Shown here one piece after another: positions 41,701 to 51,244 of a DNA stretch of 64,000 bases. Source of the DNA: Candidatus Nomurabacteria bacterium (GTDB lineage: Bacteria; Patescibacteriota; Saccharimonadia; Saccharimonadales; Saccharimonadaceae); NCBI GenBank assembly GCA_031262695.1, contig JAISHF010000002.1:62001-126000 (forward strand). Reading direction: 5' to 3'. The notes under the pieces are model-generated. The model worked only from the letters and a program-made list of their open reading frames with translations, was not told the origin of the DNA and did no database searches. The translations under genes and the position numbers were made by a program. Each line of letters opens with the position of its first letter. Positions within the stretch are counted from its first letter, which is position 1.

Positions 41701-42954
41701 ATGAGTTTCTTCAAGAAACAGTCCAAACTCCTCGCCGCCATCTTGGCGGTAATCCTTACCCTGTGTGTCACAGGATGCAGCAAGCCTAACGAAATCGTCT
41801 TGACAGATGAAGAGGTAGCGTTTTATAGCGCCTTAACTGGTGGCACTGGTTCTTGGGACTGGGGCAACGACAAGGTTTTGGTGCTGACGCAAATCGGCGG
41901 CGCCGAAATGACCCCTTCTACCGTGGCAAGTGTGGGTCAAATCTACGCTCGCGCAAAAGACAACGGCTGGGACTTTGACCTCCGCGACGCCAGCAAGCAA
42001 GTATCGGCGGCATTATTGCCGTTTGCGACTCCGGCAGCGTTTTTCCGCAACGGCGATAGTATTGAAACTATCGCTTTAGAGGGGCAATACCCCGTGGCTT
42101 ATGAGGGCGGCATTACCTATGTGGCCTATAATGGGCGACTATTGCAGATGCTGTCGGAGCAACCGAATCAGGTTGCCTCGCTCACGATGGCAAAACTCGT
42201 TGAGCGATGGGGTAACGGCTACAATGAGTATGCCGAACCGCAGCCGTCGCAAGGCGCCAAGTTGAGCGACACGATGCTTGGGGCCTATATCGGCACCCAA
42301 CTCTGGGGCACTCATAGTATTGCAGACTTCTTGTTCAATGGGTTTGATAATTGGCGGCCTTTGGTTACCAACGAAGACCCTTGGGTGACAGTGCGGTTTC
42401 CGGAATATCCGGGGACAAAACTGCTGGCAAATGAACGCCTGTTAATGACGATTGACTCCAGCGGCGAGATTACGGCCTATAAGCCAGATGCAACCGTAAC
42501 AGCCAATACAAACAGGCCGGCTAACACCGACCCGGCACCCGACAATTCGGGCAATAGCAACACACAGACCCCGCCGCAGAATAATCAGCCGGCAGTAACC
42601 ACGGCAGCACCGACAACGCCGCCGCCGACAGGCACCTACACTCCGGCACCGGCGCAGACGACCCCCGCGCCGAGCAATAACCAGCCGAGCGGAAACGGTG
42701 GGGCAGTTGACAGTATTACGCTGTCTCCCGCAATAGTCCAAATAGACATCGGAGAATCGGTGAACTTGCAGGCAGCAGTTTATCCGGCAGGTGCTGGCGA
42801 CACAATCGTCTGGGAGTCAGATGATACCGCAATCGCCACCGTAGATCAAAATGGCCGGGTAACCGGCAAGAAAGCCGGTTGGACAATTGTTTATGCGATA
42901 ACTGGCGGAAAATCGACTTTTACGGAAGTATTTGTCGGCGGTTATATGGTTTAG
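41701..42954 (+). CDS. Lipoprotein with Pro/Thr linker and Big_2-like Ig domain
   Basis: A lipoprotein signal (KLLAAILAVILTLCVTGCSK; lipidated Cys in VTGC, about residue 26) leads to an unrecognised domain of about 230 residues. A Thr/Pro/Asn-rich linker (about 265-325) follows, then a C-terminal bacterial Ig-like domain (group 2: SITLSPAIVQIDIGESVNL, then VWESDDTAIATVDQNG, VTGKKAGWTIV). It should sit on the outer face of the membrane and may bind a surface or host partner. Strong promoter and terminator suggest a single abundant transcript. Confidence 0.85.
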   Translation: MSFFKKQSKLLAAILAVILTLCVTGCSKPNEIVLTDEEVAFYSALTGGTGSWDWGNDKVLVLTQIGGAEMTPSTVASVGQIYARAKDNGWDFDLRDASKQVSAALLPFATPAAFFRNGDSIETIALEGQYPVAYEGGITYVAYNGRLLQMLSEQPNQVASLTMAKLVERWGNGYNEYAEPQPSQGAKLSDTMLGAYIGTQLWGTHSIADFLFNGFDNWRPLVTNEDPWVTVRFPEYPGTKLLANERLLMTIDSSGEITAYKPDATVTANTNRPANTDPAPDNSGNSNTQTPPQNNQPAVTTAAPTTPPPTGTYTPAPAQTTPAPSNNQPSGNGGAVDSITLSPAIVQIDIGESVNLQAAVYPAGAGDTIVWESDDTAIATVDQNGRVTGKKAGWTIVYAITGGKSTFTEVFVGGYMV

Positions 42955-42993
42955 TAAGCTAATTTTTAAGCACTTTTTGCCCTTCGGGGTAGC

Positions 42994-43018
42994 AAAGGCG
43001 GGTTTTATACCCGCCTTT
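42994..43018 (+). terminator. Terminator after the lipoprotein gene
   Basis: AAAGGCGGGT-TTTAT-ACCCGCCTTT followed by TT; a perfect 10-bp stem. Confidence 0.9.
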
Positions 43019-43045
43019 TTGCGTGGTTTAGTTTTGTGATTTTGG

Positions 43046-43876
43046 CTATTTTAGCCTACGCCACACTCGGCGGAAATGCCAAAAGCGCGGTAGGGTAAGA
43101 TACCACCACGGTTCGAGCCAGATTTTGAGGCCGATTTTGAGCCACGGCGTCCACGGCTTGGGCGAGAGGCCGGTGAAGTGGTAGAATATGATATTTTTGG
43201 TTTGCACGCCTTTAAGCGGTAGCCGCCGCACAATATAGTCATATTCCGCACCGAGGTTAGTGCATTTTAGCTCGGTGTGGAGGTATTGCAGCAGGGCAAA
43301 GAGGCTGTCGTCGCCAGGGCGGGGGATGCCGTTTTGCTGCGAAATTTTGAATAATTCTATGATTTTGGCGGCGATTTGTTGTCGTTCGTAGGCGACTAGA
43401 TCAATAAATACCACACCCGATTGGATGCTCTTGCTAGTTTTGAGGCGTTTTTGCCCCTGCCAGAGTTGGTTGATTTTGCCGAGGTCATTTTGGAACATAT
43501 CTATAAACCGTGTCTCAAAATAGCCGGCAAAGTCGCCAAAATCGCTATTTAACACCTCGCCAAACGGCTTACCGCAACAGATGTCGCCATCTATGAAAAC
43601 CGCCTTTTTGAAACCGCGATTTTTTAAGGTTTTTGGTGCCAAAAACCAAAAAAAACACTCCACAGGGTAAGTTTTTAGGCTCTGGGTGAAATCTGACTGC
43701 ATAATCTCTACTAATTCTACATTTTTTCGGCTAGCGAGTTGCTTAGTGGTAGCGGAGAAGTGCGAGCCAAACAAAAACAGCGGCAAGTCGGGCATCTGCT
43801 GGCGACAAGTCAAGAGCGAAGTAATCGCCATCGGCGCATAGTTGTCGTCAGAGGTAGAAAAAACACAATATTGCAT
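43046..43876 (-). CDS. GT8-like glycosyltransferase
   Basis: A 276-aa protein similar to family 8 transferases: YCVFSTSDDNYAPMAITSLL at the N-terminus, a metal-binding DGD in AVFIDGDICCGKPF, IQSGVVFIDL, and a C-terminal YHFTGLSPKPW. It probably adds sugar to the same surface polymer as the 34.8-41.4 kb genes. TATAAT ends exactly six bases before ATG 43876, so the message is predicted to be leaderless. Confidence 0.82.
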   Translation of the reverse strand: MQYCVFSTSDDNYAPMAITSLLTCRQQMPDLPLFLFGSHFSATTKQLASRKNVELVEIMQSDFTQSLKTYPVECFFWFLAPKTLKNRGFKKAVFIDGDICCGKPFGEVLNSDFGDFAGYFETRFIDMFQNDLGKINQLWQGQKRLKTSKSIQSGVVFIDLVAYERQQIAAKIIELFKISQQNGIPRPGDDSLFALLQYLHTELKCTNLGAEYDYIVRRLPLKGVQTKNIIFYHFTGLSPKPWTPWLKIGLKIWLEPWWYLTLPRFWHFRRVWRRLK

Positions 43877-44055
43877 AGCTATATTATATCAGATTTCGGT
43901 TTTGTGGCGGCAAATCTGGCTTATCTCCAAAAAATGTGTAAAATGAGCCGCTGTATAAAACGTGGCTACTAGGTGAATTAAGTAAGGGGCTGTAGCTAGT
44001 CAAGTTTTGTATTTGTGGTGGGAGTATGATATAATGTAGGCACGATGGAGGGTAG

Positions 44056-46788
44056 ATGAGCTGGCTAGTGTGGGTGATGGTAGGGGTGGCGTTGCTGTTG
44101 GGCGTGCTTGCGTGGCGGAACTTTCACCGTGCGGCAAAGATTAAGTCAGGGAGCATAGATAATGTACTGCTACTCTTGGAGATACCAAAGGACAACGACA
44201 AAAAAGAACTCGCTGCCGAGCAACTTTTTGCGGCTCTACACGGTATCTTGCGTGATAAAACCGAACTACTAAACAACAATGGCGTGCAAGAACACCTCAG
44301 TTTTGAGATTGTTAGCCAAAAGGGGATGATTCAGTTTTTTGTCTGGTGCCCGAGGCCGCTACGGAGTTTTGTGGAGGGGCAGATTTATTCACAATACCCG
44401 ACGGTGCAGATTAAGGCGGTGGATGAGGACTATCTGACGCACGCGCGCGACCACTCGGTTGTAGCAATGACAGAACTGACTTTAACAGAGAACGAAGCCT
44501 TGCCGATTAAGACTTTTGACACTTTTGATGTGGACCCGTTGGCCGGTATTACGGGGACACTAGCAAAATTAGAGAATACTAACGAGGAATTGTGGGTGCA
44601 GATTTTGGCGCGGCCGATTAACGACGATTGGCACAAAAAATCCAAAGCGTGGATTGACAGCATCAAGAACCCCAAAAAGTTCTTTTTGGGCGATTTATTG
44701 GATTTTAAGTGGATTGGCGGGCTAATTTCTGCCCTCTGGACACCGCCCGAGAGCGGCTCGCTGGCCCAGCCAAAAATCGTAGCAGGGGAGATTTCGGACC
44801 GCGACAAGGCGCGAATCAAGGCGGCCGAGGACAAAATGGGCGCACTCGGCTATGCGCTCAAAATCCGGCTAGTTTATTTGGGGCAAGAGCGTGAAAACGC
44901 ACGGCTTAATTTACAGGCATTAACGGGGAGTTTTAAGCAGTTTAATAGCCCGATTTTGAACGGTTTTAAGCCAGTTGGCACGGATTATACCGCCGATTTG
45001 ACGGCTTATCATTTGCGTGAATTTAATGACGAGGGCTTTGTGCTAAATATCAAGGAGTTGGCGAGCGTTTATCACTTGCCGAATACGAGCGTAGAAACGC
45101 CAAATATCGTCTGGGCAACAACACGGGTCGCCGAACCACCAGCAAAACTACCCCTGCTAACAGGGGAGATTGAGCACGACCGCGATATTTCGGCGTTTGG
45201 TCTGACTAACTTTCGTGGCATCAACCACCAGTTTGGCATCTGGCGACGCGACCGCAACCGCCATATCTATATTATTGGCCAAACAGGAGCAGGAAAGAGC
45301 GGTTTATTGGAGTTATTTGCGCTCTCAGATATTTTTTACGACCAAGGTTATGCGATTATTGACCCGCACGGCGATTTTGCAATAAATAACCTGCGGTTTG
45401 TGCCAGAGCACCGCTTGAAGGATGTGATTTATTTTAACCCGTCAGACAAGGACTTTCCGATTGCCTTTAATCCTCTGGAGGTAACGGACGAAAACCGCAA
45501 GCCAAATATCTCATCTGAGGTGATTGGCGTACTGAAACGGATGTTTGGCGAGAGTTGGGGGCCACGCTTGGAGCATATTTTGCGTTATACGCTATTGGCA
45601 CTCCTAGATAGGCCGAGCACTACACTACTGGATGTGTCGCGAATGCTAACTTCGGCGACCTTCCGCAAAGAGACGTTGGAATACTGTAAAGATGTGACGG
45701 TGCTACAATTCTGGAAGCAAGAGTTCGGCGGTTGGAGCGAAAAGCAGGTGGCTGAGAGTATTGCACCTATCTTAAACAAGGTCGGGGCATTTACGGCAAA
45801 CCCGATTATTCGCAATATTATCGGCCAGCCCAAGAGTAGTTTTGATATGCGCAAGATTATGGACGAGGGCAAGATTTTGGTGGTTAATTTGTCTAAGGGC
45901 TTGATTGGCGAGGACAACGCGGGCATTCTTGGGGCATTCTTAGTAACTAAAATCCAGTTAGCCGCAATGAGCCGTGCCGATATTGAGCGGGTAGAAAACC
46001 GTCGGGCTTTTTACCTCTACGTGGACGAATTCCAGAACTTCGCGACCGATAGTTTTGCAGTGATTTTGTCTGAGGCGCGTAAATACGGCCTGAATTTGAC
46101 GGTCGCCAACCAATATATCGCCCAGATGAGCGACTCAGTGCGTGATGCGGTGTTTGGCAACGTCGGCTCAATGATTTCGTTCCGCGTTTCGGCTGAGGAT
46201 GCCGAGTTCTTGGCGCGACAATTTGAGCCAGAATTTACGGCGCAAGACCTGCTCGCAATGAATAATCGCAATTTTGTGATTAATATGATTATTAACGGCG
46301 AAAAGGCACGGGCGTTCTCGGCGACAACCCTAAACATCCCTGCGGCACCTGAAAACGGCGTATTCCCGCGGATTATTGAGCATTCACGGGCAACTTATGC
46401 TCGCTCAAGACACGAAGTAGAGCAGGAAATCGCCGCTTATGTCGGCGGAGCAGAGAAGTATATGGAGGAATTACGGGCAGAGAACCGAACAAAAACCGAA
46501 CAAGCCCTAGAAGAGCAAAAAACTTGGGTCAAGAGCCCAAAGACTAAAATGGCCTTCAAGCCAGTTGAGCCGCCACGCCAATCATATCATGAGCGACACG
46601 GCGAAAACGGCAATTTTAACCAAAACCGCGAAAATGGCAGTTTTGGCGAGAATCCAACCAAAAAGCCGTTTGTGCGAACGCCTGAGTCGGAATTCCGCAA
46701 AATGAAACTCAGCCCCAATGCGGTCAAAGGCGCGCAATCGGCCGGCCTAAAAGATCTCGGCAAGTTGGTCGTTGAACATAAGAAATAG
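44056..46788 (+). CDS. HerA/TraG-type P-loop ATPase of T4SS class
   Basis: A 910-aa membrane-linked motor. One N-terminal helix (about residues 3-21) precedes a domain of about 390 residues. The ATPase core has Walker A IIGQTGAGKSGLLE, Walker B FYLYVDEFQNFA, and AIIDPHGDFA and NLTVANQYIAQM as in the TraG/VirB4/HerA class. The last 110 residues are charged and probably disordered. Such genes are common in CPR genomes and may drive DNA or protein transfer. A GGAGG site and a TTGTAT-N17-TATAAT promoter precede ATG 44056. Confidence 0.85.
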   Translation: MSWLVWVMVGVALLLGVLAWRNFHRAAKIKSGSIDNVLLLLEIPKDNDKKELAAEQLFAALHGILRDKTELLNNNGVQEHLSFEIVSQKGMIQFFVWCPRPLRSFVEGQIYSQYPTVQIKAVDEDYLTHARDHSVVAMTELTLTENEALPIKTFDTFDVDPLAGITGTLAKLENTNEELWVQILARPINDDWHKKSKAWIDSIKNPKKFFLGDLLDFKWIGGLISALWTPPESGSLAQPKIVAGEISDRDKARIKAAEDKMGALGYALKIRLVYLGQERENARLNLQALTGSFKQFNSPILNGFKPVGTDYTADLTAYHLREFNDEGFVLNIKELASVYHLPNTSVETPNIVWATTRVAEPPAKLPLLTGEIEHDRDISAFGLTNFRGINHQFGIWRRDRNRHIYIIGQTGAGKSGLLELFALSDIFYDQGYAIIDPHGDFAINNLRFVPEHRLKDVIYFNPSDKDFPIAFNPLEVTDENRKPNISSEVIGVLKRMFGESWGPRLEHILRYTLLALLDRPSTTLLDVSRMLTSATFRKETLEYCKDVTVLQFWKQEFGGWSEKQVAESIAPILNKVGAFTANPIIRNIIGQPKSSFDMRKIMDEGKILVVNLSKGLIGEDNAGILGAFLVTKIQLAAMSRADIERVENRRAFYLYVDEFQNFATDSFAVILSEARKYGLNLTVANQYIAQMSDSVRDAVFGNVGSMISFRVSAEDAEFLARQFEPEFTAQDLLAMNNRNFVINMIINGEKARAFSATTLNIPAAPENGVFPRIIEHSRATYARSRHEVEQEIAAYVGGAEKYMEELRAENRTKTEQALEEQKTWVKSPKTKMAFKPVEPPRQSYHERHGENGNFNQNRENGSFGENPTKKPFVRTPESEFRKMKLSPNAVKGAQSAGLKDLGKLVVEHKK

Positions 46789-46799
46789 CACGTCTCGGC

Positions 46800-46868
46800 T
46801 CCTGCCGCGAGTTCTTCCACCTCGGGCACGAACGCAGGGGCGCTTGCAACCCCCTCTTGGCGCCGCTG
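46800..46868. repeat. Intergenic copy of the dnaX-type palindromic element
   Basis: CCTCGGGCACGA (from 46820), GGGGCGCTTGCAACCCC and CCCCTCTTGGCGCCGCT (ending near 46867) repeat the middle of the dnaX insert in the same order. Confidence 0.65.
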
Positions 46869-46925
46869 ACGCACAAGTAGGCGCGAATTAGGCCAAGCAT
46901 AAGCAAAATCAGGGGGAGAAGAGGT

Positions 46926-47054
46926 ATGTGTAATCGTCTAGGCGTGATATACTTAATGTCGCACAATATATCTTTTACGACATTAGGCAAGACCACAAGG
47001 GGTTACGGCTGGCTTTTATTGGTTTTGAGTCTTCTGGCTAGCTCTGGCTTTTAA
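46926..47054 (+). CDS. Possible small membrane peptide, 42 aa
   Basis: ATG 46926 has GGGGGAG 8-14 bases upstream. The second half (GYGWLLLVLSLLASSGF) would make a short membrane helix. It lies in the 490-bp gap after the T4SS-type ATPase. There is no family match in my knowledge, and the reading could be chance. The rest of the gap (47055-47281) holds a tandem CCGAACAAAAACC motif and no other convincing gene. Confidence 0.3.
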   Translation: MCNRLGVIYLMSHNISFTTLGKTTRGYGWLLLVLSLLASSGF

Positions 47055-47281
47055 TTTTGATTTTGCCCTACTCTACCCTGTATTTTTGCGAAACAGGCGA
47101 AGGGGAGTTTGTAATATTTGTTGCAAGTCAGCAAAATCGTCCTCGCAAAAACCGAACAAAAACCGAACGCTTAGGGAATAGGCGACACCCGAACAACTCT
47201 CCTTGCAGCAGGGGTCAAATCTCACCTAGCGTCTCGCCAGTGCTAAGGCGGCCCCTGAACAGTTTTTCTGCGCTAGCCCGA

Positions 47282-47887
47282 CTAGTAGTAGAATAACCGC
47301 CGTGGAGTGCGAAGGTCAAGATATTCCCCTGCTTGGATTTCGCCGTCAAGCAGGAGATCGTAGGCATAAATAGCGTCGGCGGCAGTGGCGGTGGCGAGGC
47401 GGGAGGTGGAGCAGCGCAGGCGAACAGGGGTGGTATTTGCAGGCTGGGCGGAGTCAGTAGGGTTGGCGGGCAAGGCAAGCGAGGCGGCTTCTCTGTTCAT
47501 TATTAGATCAAATTCGCGGAGTAGGCCGCTCGGCACGATTACCTGCCCTACTTCAAAACCGCGCTCCTCTACCAGCTGCACGACTTCAGCGGCGAGAATG
47601 ATTACTCCCCTGTTCTGCTCATTGGTGAGGCCGTTTTCGTCGTAAAATCGCCCCTGTAAAATACGCTCGGCCTCCCCTACTCTGTCTGTGGTTGACTGCC
47701 CGCTATCGCCTATTCGTCCAGAGGTGGCTTGCCTGCCCTCCTCTGTTTTTTGTGAATTTTGGAAAATTTTGCCAAGGGGAAAGACCCCGAGGACGATGAT
47801 TCCCCATACGACCATTATAGCACACATTATTCTAAAAGTCAAGTGCTTATGTTTAGCGACCCCTGTTGTGCTAGCGTAGGTTTTCAT
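47282..47887 (-). CDS. Hypothetical membrane protein in the ftsQ position
   Basis: A 201-aa protein with one membrane helix (about residues 19-41) and an external domain. The last 110 residues (GVIILAAEVVQLVEERGF, VGQVIVPSGLLREFD ... IQAGEYLDLRT) loosely recall a SAF-like fold. Its ATG overlaps the stop of murG (ATGA). In many bacteria the next gene after murG is ftsQ/divIB, but no POTRA-type sequence is obvious. Function is unknown; an envelope or division role is inferred from place and topology. Confidence 0.6.
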   Translation of the reverse strand: MKTYASTTGVAKHKHLTFRIMCAIMVVWGIIVLGVFPLGKIFQNSQKTEEGRQATSGRIGDSGQSTTDRVGEAERILQGRFYDENGLTNEQNRGVIILAAEVVQLVEERGFEVGQVIVPSGLLREFDLIMNREAASLALPANPTDSAQPANTTPVRLRCSTSRLATATAADAIYAYDLLLDGEIQAGEYLDLRTPRRLFYY

Positions 47888-49059
47888 TTAGGCTGCCCTG
47901 TTTTTAGTAAGATTTGGGCGAGAGCGGTGGCGGCGTCATAACGGACAAGCTGGTGAAGTTTAGTGCCTAAGGATTGGCGATTAGTTGAATCGGCGAGAAG
48001 GTGGCTAACAAAAACGGGGAGCTGGTTGTCGGCGAGGGTGGAGCCGTCGTAGTCGATGGCGGCGCCCTGTTCGGCAAGCAACTTGGCGTTTTCGGCTTGG
48101 TGGGCGCCCGGCAAGGTGGCCTTGGCGACCAAGATGGTTGGGCGAGAGGTGGCGGCAAGTTCAGTAATAGTGGTGGCGCCAGCGCGAGCAATGACAACAT
48201 CGGCGGCGCGGACGATGGGGGCGAGCTCGGCGGCGTTAGCGATGAAACGGTGGGTGATGACGCCAAGTTTTTGCAGGGCGGATTCTAAGGTCTCGGACTC
48301 GGCAGGGCCGATAATCGCAGTAATTTGCACTTTGTTGCCAAAATACTTGGCGAGCTTGGCGGCTTCTAGATTGAGGCTATGGGCACCAAGTCCGCCGCCG
48401 AGGACGACAAGACTTGGTAATTGCAGCTCGGGGTCCTGTCCGCGGTTCGCCCCATCCCCCTCTCCGCCTGCGGCGGGCCCCTCCGCGGCCACCCCTCGAT
48501 TAATTAGCCACGCTTGGTCAATCGGGATGCCCGTATAAACAAAACGGGGGTCATTTGAGTTGCTTGGTAGACCAGTTGCGACAATGCGGGCGTGCTTGGC
48601 GAGAAGGCGATTGGCGAGGCCAAGCGTTGAATCGGACTCGTGGATAATGTAGGGTATGCGAAGGAGGTGGGCAGCAAAACCGACCGGCACGCTAGTGAAC
48701 CCGCCTTTCAAGAAAATCACGTCAGGACGGTAGAATAATAGACGACAAAAACTCTGAATTGTGCCAAAAACGATGCGGAAAAGGTCAAAAAAGTTAGCAA
48801 AATGGTCTTTGAGTGGCGTGGGGTTATTGGCGTAGCGACGGTATTTGCCGCTGATGATGGTGCGGATACGAGTGTTTTGAGTGAGCGACTCGGCAGGTCG
48901 GCTAGATGGTTGCAGACGCTCTTTGGCGACTTTGAGCATTTTGCGGTCGGTCCAGATTTCGATTTTGGTATCGGGCGTAAGTTGCAAAATGGCGTCGCGC
49001 ACGGCAAAAAGTGGTGTCAGATGCCCGCCCGAGCCACCGCCGACTAGTAGGATTTTCAT
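47884..49059 (-). CDS. murG: UDP-GlcNAc:lipid I GlcNAc transferase MurG
   Basis: Makes lipid II at the inner membrane face. The N-terminal ILLVGGGSGGHLTPLFAV is the family hallmark, and the C-terminal donor site reads VVIARAGATTITELAA and LPGAHQAENAKLLAEQG. Between the two domains, after IPIDQAWLI, a Gly/Ala/Glu-rich segment (AAEGPAAGGEGDGANRGQ) is longer than usual and GC-rich at the DNA level. The length of 391 aa is slightly above normal. It overlaps ftsW by four bases. Confidence 0.94.
   Translation of the reverse strand: MKILLVGGGSGGHLTPLFAVRDAILQLTPDTKIEIWTDRKMLKVAKERLQPSSRPAESLTQNTRIRTIISGKYRRYANNPTPLKDHFANFFDLFRIVFGTIQSFCRLLFYRPDVIFLKGGFTSVPVGFAAHLLRIPYIIHESDSTLGLANRLLAKHARIVATGLPSNSNDPRFVYTGIPIDQAWLINRGVAAEGPAAGGEGDGANRGQDPELQLPSLVVLGGGLGAHSLNLEAAKLAKYFGNKVQITAIIGPAESETLESALQKLGVITHRFIANAAELAPIVRAADVVIARAGATTITELAATSRPTILVAKATLPGAHQAENAKLLAEQGAAIDYDGSTLADNQLPVFVSHLLADSTNRQSLGTKLHQLVRYDAATALAQILLKTGQPK
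48425..48500. repeat. GC-rich partly palindromic insert in murG
   Basis: GGGGT...CCGCGG near 48425-48440 faces CCGCGG...ACCCC near 48485-48496. It falls in the inter-domain linker. It is weaker and shorter than the trxB and dnaX elements. Confidence 0.4.
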
Positions 49060-50246
49060 TGTTCCCTCCTTGTGTATTTAGAAAGTTGAAAAGCCGCTCC
49101 GAGCATGACGCAAGATGCGAGCATACTGGTGCCGCCTGAACTGATGAACGGCAGAGTGACGCCCGTGAGAGGGATGAGCGCGGTGAGGGCCATAATGTTG
49201 ATGAGGGCTTGGCCGACCAGCCAAGCAAAACAGCCGGCGACGATTAGGCGTTCGGCGGTGTTATCAAGCAGATTGGCGATGGCGAGTAGGCGCCAGCCGA
49301 GGAGGCCAAACAAAACTAGCACAATGAGGCAGCCGAGAAGGCCAAAGACTTCGCCTAGACTAGCGAAAACGGCATCAGAAAGTGGCTCGGGTAAATAACT
49401 AGTGGCTTGGACGGCATTGCCAGCGCCGACGCCAAGAAGCCCGCCCGAACCGACGGCAATCATAGCTTGGCGGAGTTGATAGGCGTCGTCGGTGTAGTTG
49501 GTGAGGATTGAAGTGGGATTAGTCGCAGTATCTAAATAAGTGGTAATACGGCGCATACGATAAGGAGCAACGAGAATTGTCAGCCCGACAAGGGCAGCAG
49601 CAATAGCCACGACAATAGCAAGCATACGAGGTTTGAGGCCGGCGACTAGCCACATCACAAGAGTGATGGCGGCAATAGAGAGGCCAGAACCGAGGTCGCT
49701 CTGGACGATAACAACCAAAAAGAGGGCTGGCGCGGCGACGGCAATGACCCAAAGAATAGTTTTGAGGTCAGTGACGCTGCCCTCCTCGGTACGACGAGCA
49801 AAAAACATGGCAAAAAATAACACAAGGCCGAGTTTAAGCAGTTCGGCAGGCTGGATGGTGGTGGGGCCGACATCTAGCCAGCGACAAGCGCCGCGGCTAC
49901 AATGGGCTAGGCTGGCGCCGCTCCAAACCGAAATAGCGAGCACGATATTCAAGAGAAAAGCGCCAAGCAACCAGATGCCAGCTAGTTTAAGCAAGACTTT
50001 GTTGACTGAGACTTTGGCGGCGACGATGAAACCGCCAAGCCCCATGGCGACCGCGATAATTTGCTCGCGGAGAAAGATGTAGGAGTTTTCGTAGCCAAGA
50101 TAGCCGGTGTTGTTCATGTAGGCGGCGCGACGAACACCGACGGCGACCGACATCACGATACCAATGGTCATCAGCGCAAGCATAAAAACCAGTAGACGGT
50201 AATCTGGGCGGTGGGCGCGAACGACGGGTTTAGCGGCCTGCGACAT
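49056..50246 (-). CDS. ftsW: FtsW/RodA/SpoVE-family lipid II polymerase
   Basis: A SEDS glycosyltransferase that polymerises peptidoglycan with its partner PBP. It has about ten membrane helices, and the end reads GVTLPFISSGGTSMLASCVMLG, the SEDS signature. The start MSQAAKPVVRAHRPDYRLL at 50246 is preferred to 50282; it overlaps mraY by 17 bases. The position between murG and mraY in a division cluster favours FtsW over RodA. Confidence 0.92.
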   Translation of the reverse strand: MSQAAKPVVRAHRPDYRLLVFMLALMTIGIVMSVAVGVRRAAYMNNTGYLGYENSYIFLREQIIAVAMGLGGFIVAAKVSVNKVLLKLAGIWLLGAFLLNIVLAISVWSGASLAHCSRGACRWLDVGPTTIQPAELLKLGLVLFFAMFFARRTEEGSVTDLKTILWVIAVAAPALFLVVIVQSDLGSGLSIAAITLVMWLVAGLKPRMLAIVVAIAAALVGLTILVAPYRMRRITTYLDTATNPTSILTNYTDDAYQLRQAMIAVGSGGLLGVGAGNAVQATSYLPEPLSDAVFASLGEVFGLLGCLIVLVLFGLLGWRLLAIANLLDNTAERLIVAGCFAWLVGQALINIMALTALIPLTGVTLPFISSGGTSMLASCVMLGAAFQLSKYTRREQ

Positions 50247-51240
50247 AGAGCAAAATCCCAAATAAGGCGGCAACGGCGGCAAGCACCCAGAAACGCATCA
50301 CGACTTTGGACTCAGGCCAGCCGGTGGCCTCTAAGTGCCAATGGAGGGGTGCGGCGCGGAATAACTTCTTTTTGCAGAACATTTTGCTGAAAGTTTGCAG
50401 GACGACCGAGCCGGATTCTAAGACAAAAACAAGGCAAATAATTGGCACGAGAAGGAAGGCGTCGGTCATCATAGCGACGACGGCGAGCGCGGTGCCGAAG
50501 GCGAAACTGCCGACGTCACCCATCATAAAACGGGCGGGCGTAACATTAAACCAGAGATAAGAAAGCAGCACTCCGACCATGGTGCCGCAAAAAACGGCGA
50601 CGCCAAAACGCTGTTCAACGAGGGCAATGACACAAAAAGCAGCGAAAGCGATGGCGAGCAGACCACCTGAGAGGCCGTCGCGACCGTCAGTGATATTGAC
50701 GGAATTAGAAATAGAGGTGACGGCGAAGGCAAAGAGCGGAATAATCAGCCAAGAGATCTCAATGCTGCCGACAAACGGCACAAAAAGGCTGCTCCAGCCC
50801 ATTTTGGCATAGAACCACCAGCCAAGAAAGACGCCAACAGCGATAGTCATAAAGAGTTTGGCACGGGCATTAAGGCCAGCCGTCCCCCGCCCTGCGCTCC
50901 AGATGTTGACGATGTCATCTAACAAGCCGACAAAGCCGCCCATCAACAGCCCTAGCGTGGCAAGATAAGTTTGCGAGCGAGTCCAGTTGAAAAGTAAGGT
51001 CAAAATGGCAACTGCGGCGACGCCAATCACGCCAGCCATAGTCGGAAAGCGGCGCTCCATCGGCTTTTTTGCCTTAATGGCGGCAATAACGGGCATTTCT
51101 TTGCCTAGCAAGTCAACTTTGCGCTCCCGCTTCCACCACTTATATTTATAAGCCAAAGTGGTATAAAATGGCGTCAAGCAGGTGGCGAGCAGCCAGCCGC
51201 CGACGGCAAAAACTAAAACGCGAATCAGAGCATTACTCAT
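50230..51240 (-). CDS. mraY: Phospho-MurNAc-pentapeptide translocase MraY
   Basis: Makes lipid I from UDP-MurNAc-pentapeptide and undecaprenyl phosphate. It has about ten helices, with MERRFPTMAGVIGV, GLLDDIVNI, and a catalytic loop reading NITDGRDGLSGG (most bacteria have DGLDGL). The C-terminal PLHWHLEATGWPESKVVMRFW is typical. The length of 336 aa is normal. Confidence 0.94.
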   Translation of the reverse strand: MSNALIRVLVFAVGGWLLATCLTPFYTTLAYKYKWWKRERKVDLLGKEMPVIAAIKAKKPMERRFPTMAGVIGVAAVAILTLLFNWTRSQTYLATLGLLMGGFVGLLDDIVNIWSAGRGTAGLNARAKLFMTIAVGVFLGWWFYAKMGWSSLFVPFVGSIEISWLIIPLFAFAVTSISNSVNITDGRDGLSGGLLAIAFAAFCVIALVEQRFGVAVFCGTMVGVLLSYLWFNVTPARFMMGDVGSFAFGTALAVVAMMTDAFLLVPIICLVFVLESGSVVLQTFSKMFCKKKLFRAAPLHWHLEATGWPESKVVMRFWVLAAVAALFGILLYVAGR

Positions 51241-51244
51241 ATGG

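Noticed and set aside
43985-44035. tRNA-like start GGGGCTGTAGCTAG before the T4SS-type ATPase
   Set aside because: Only the first dozen bases look like a tRNA; no D stem partner, anticodon arm or T arm follows.
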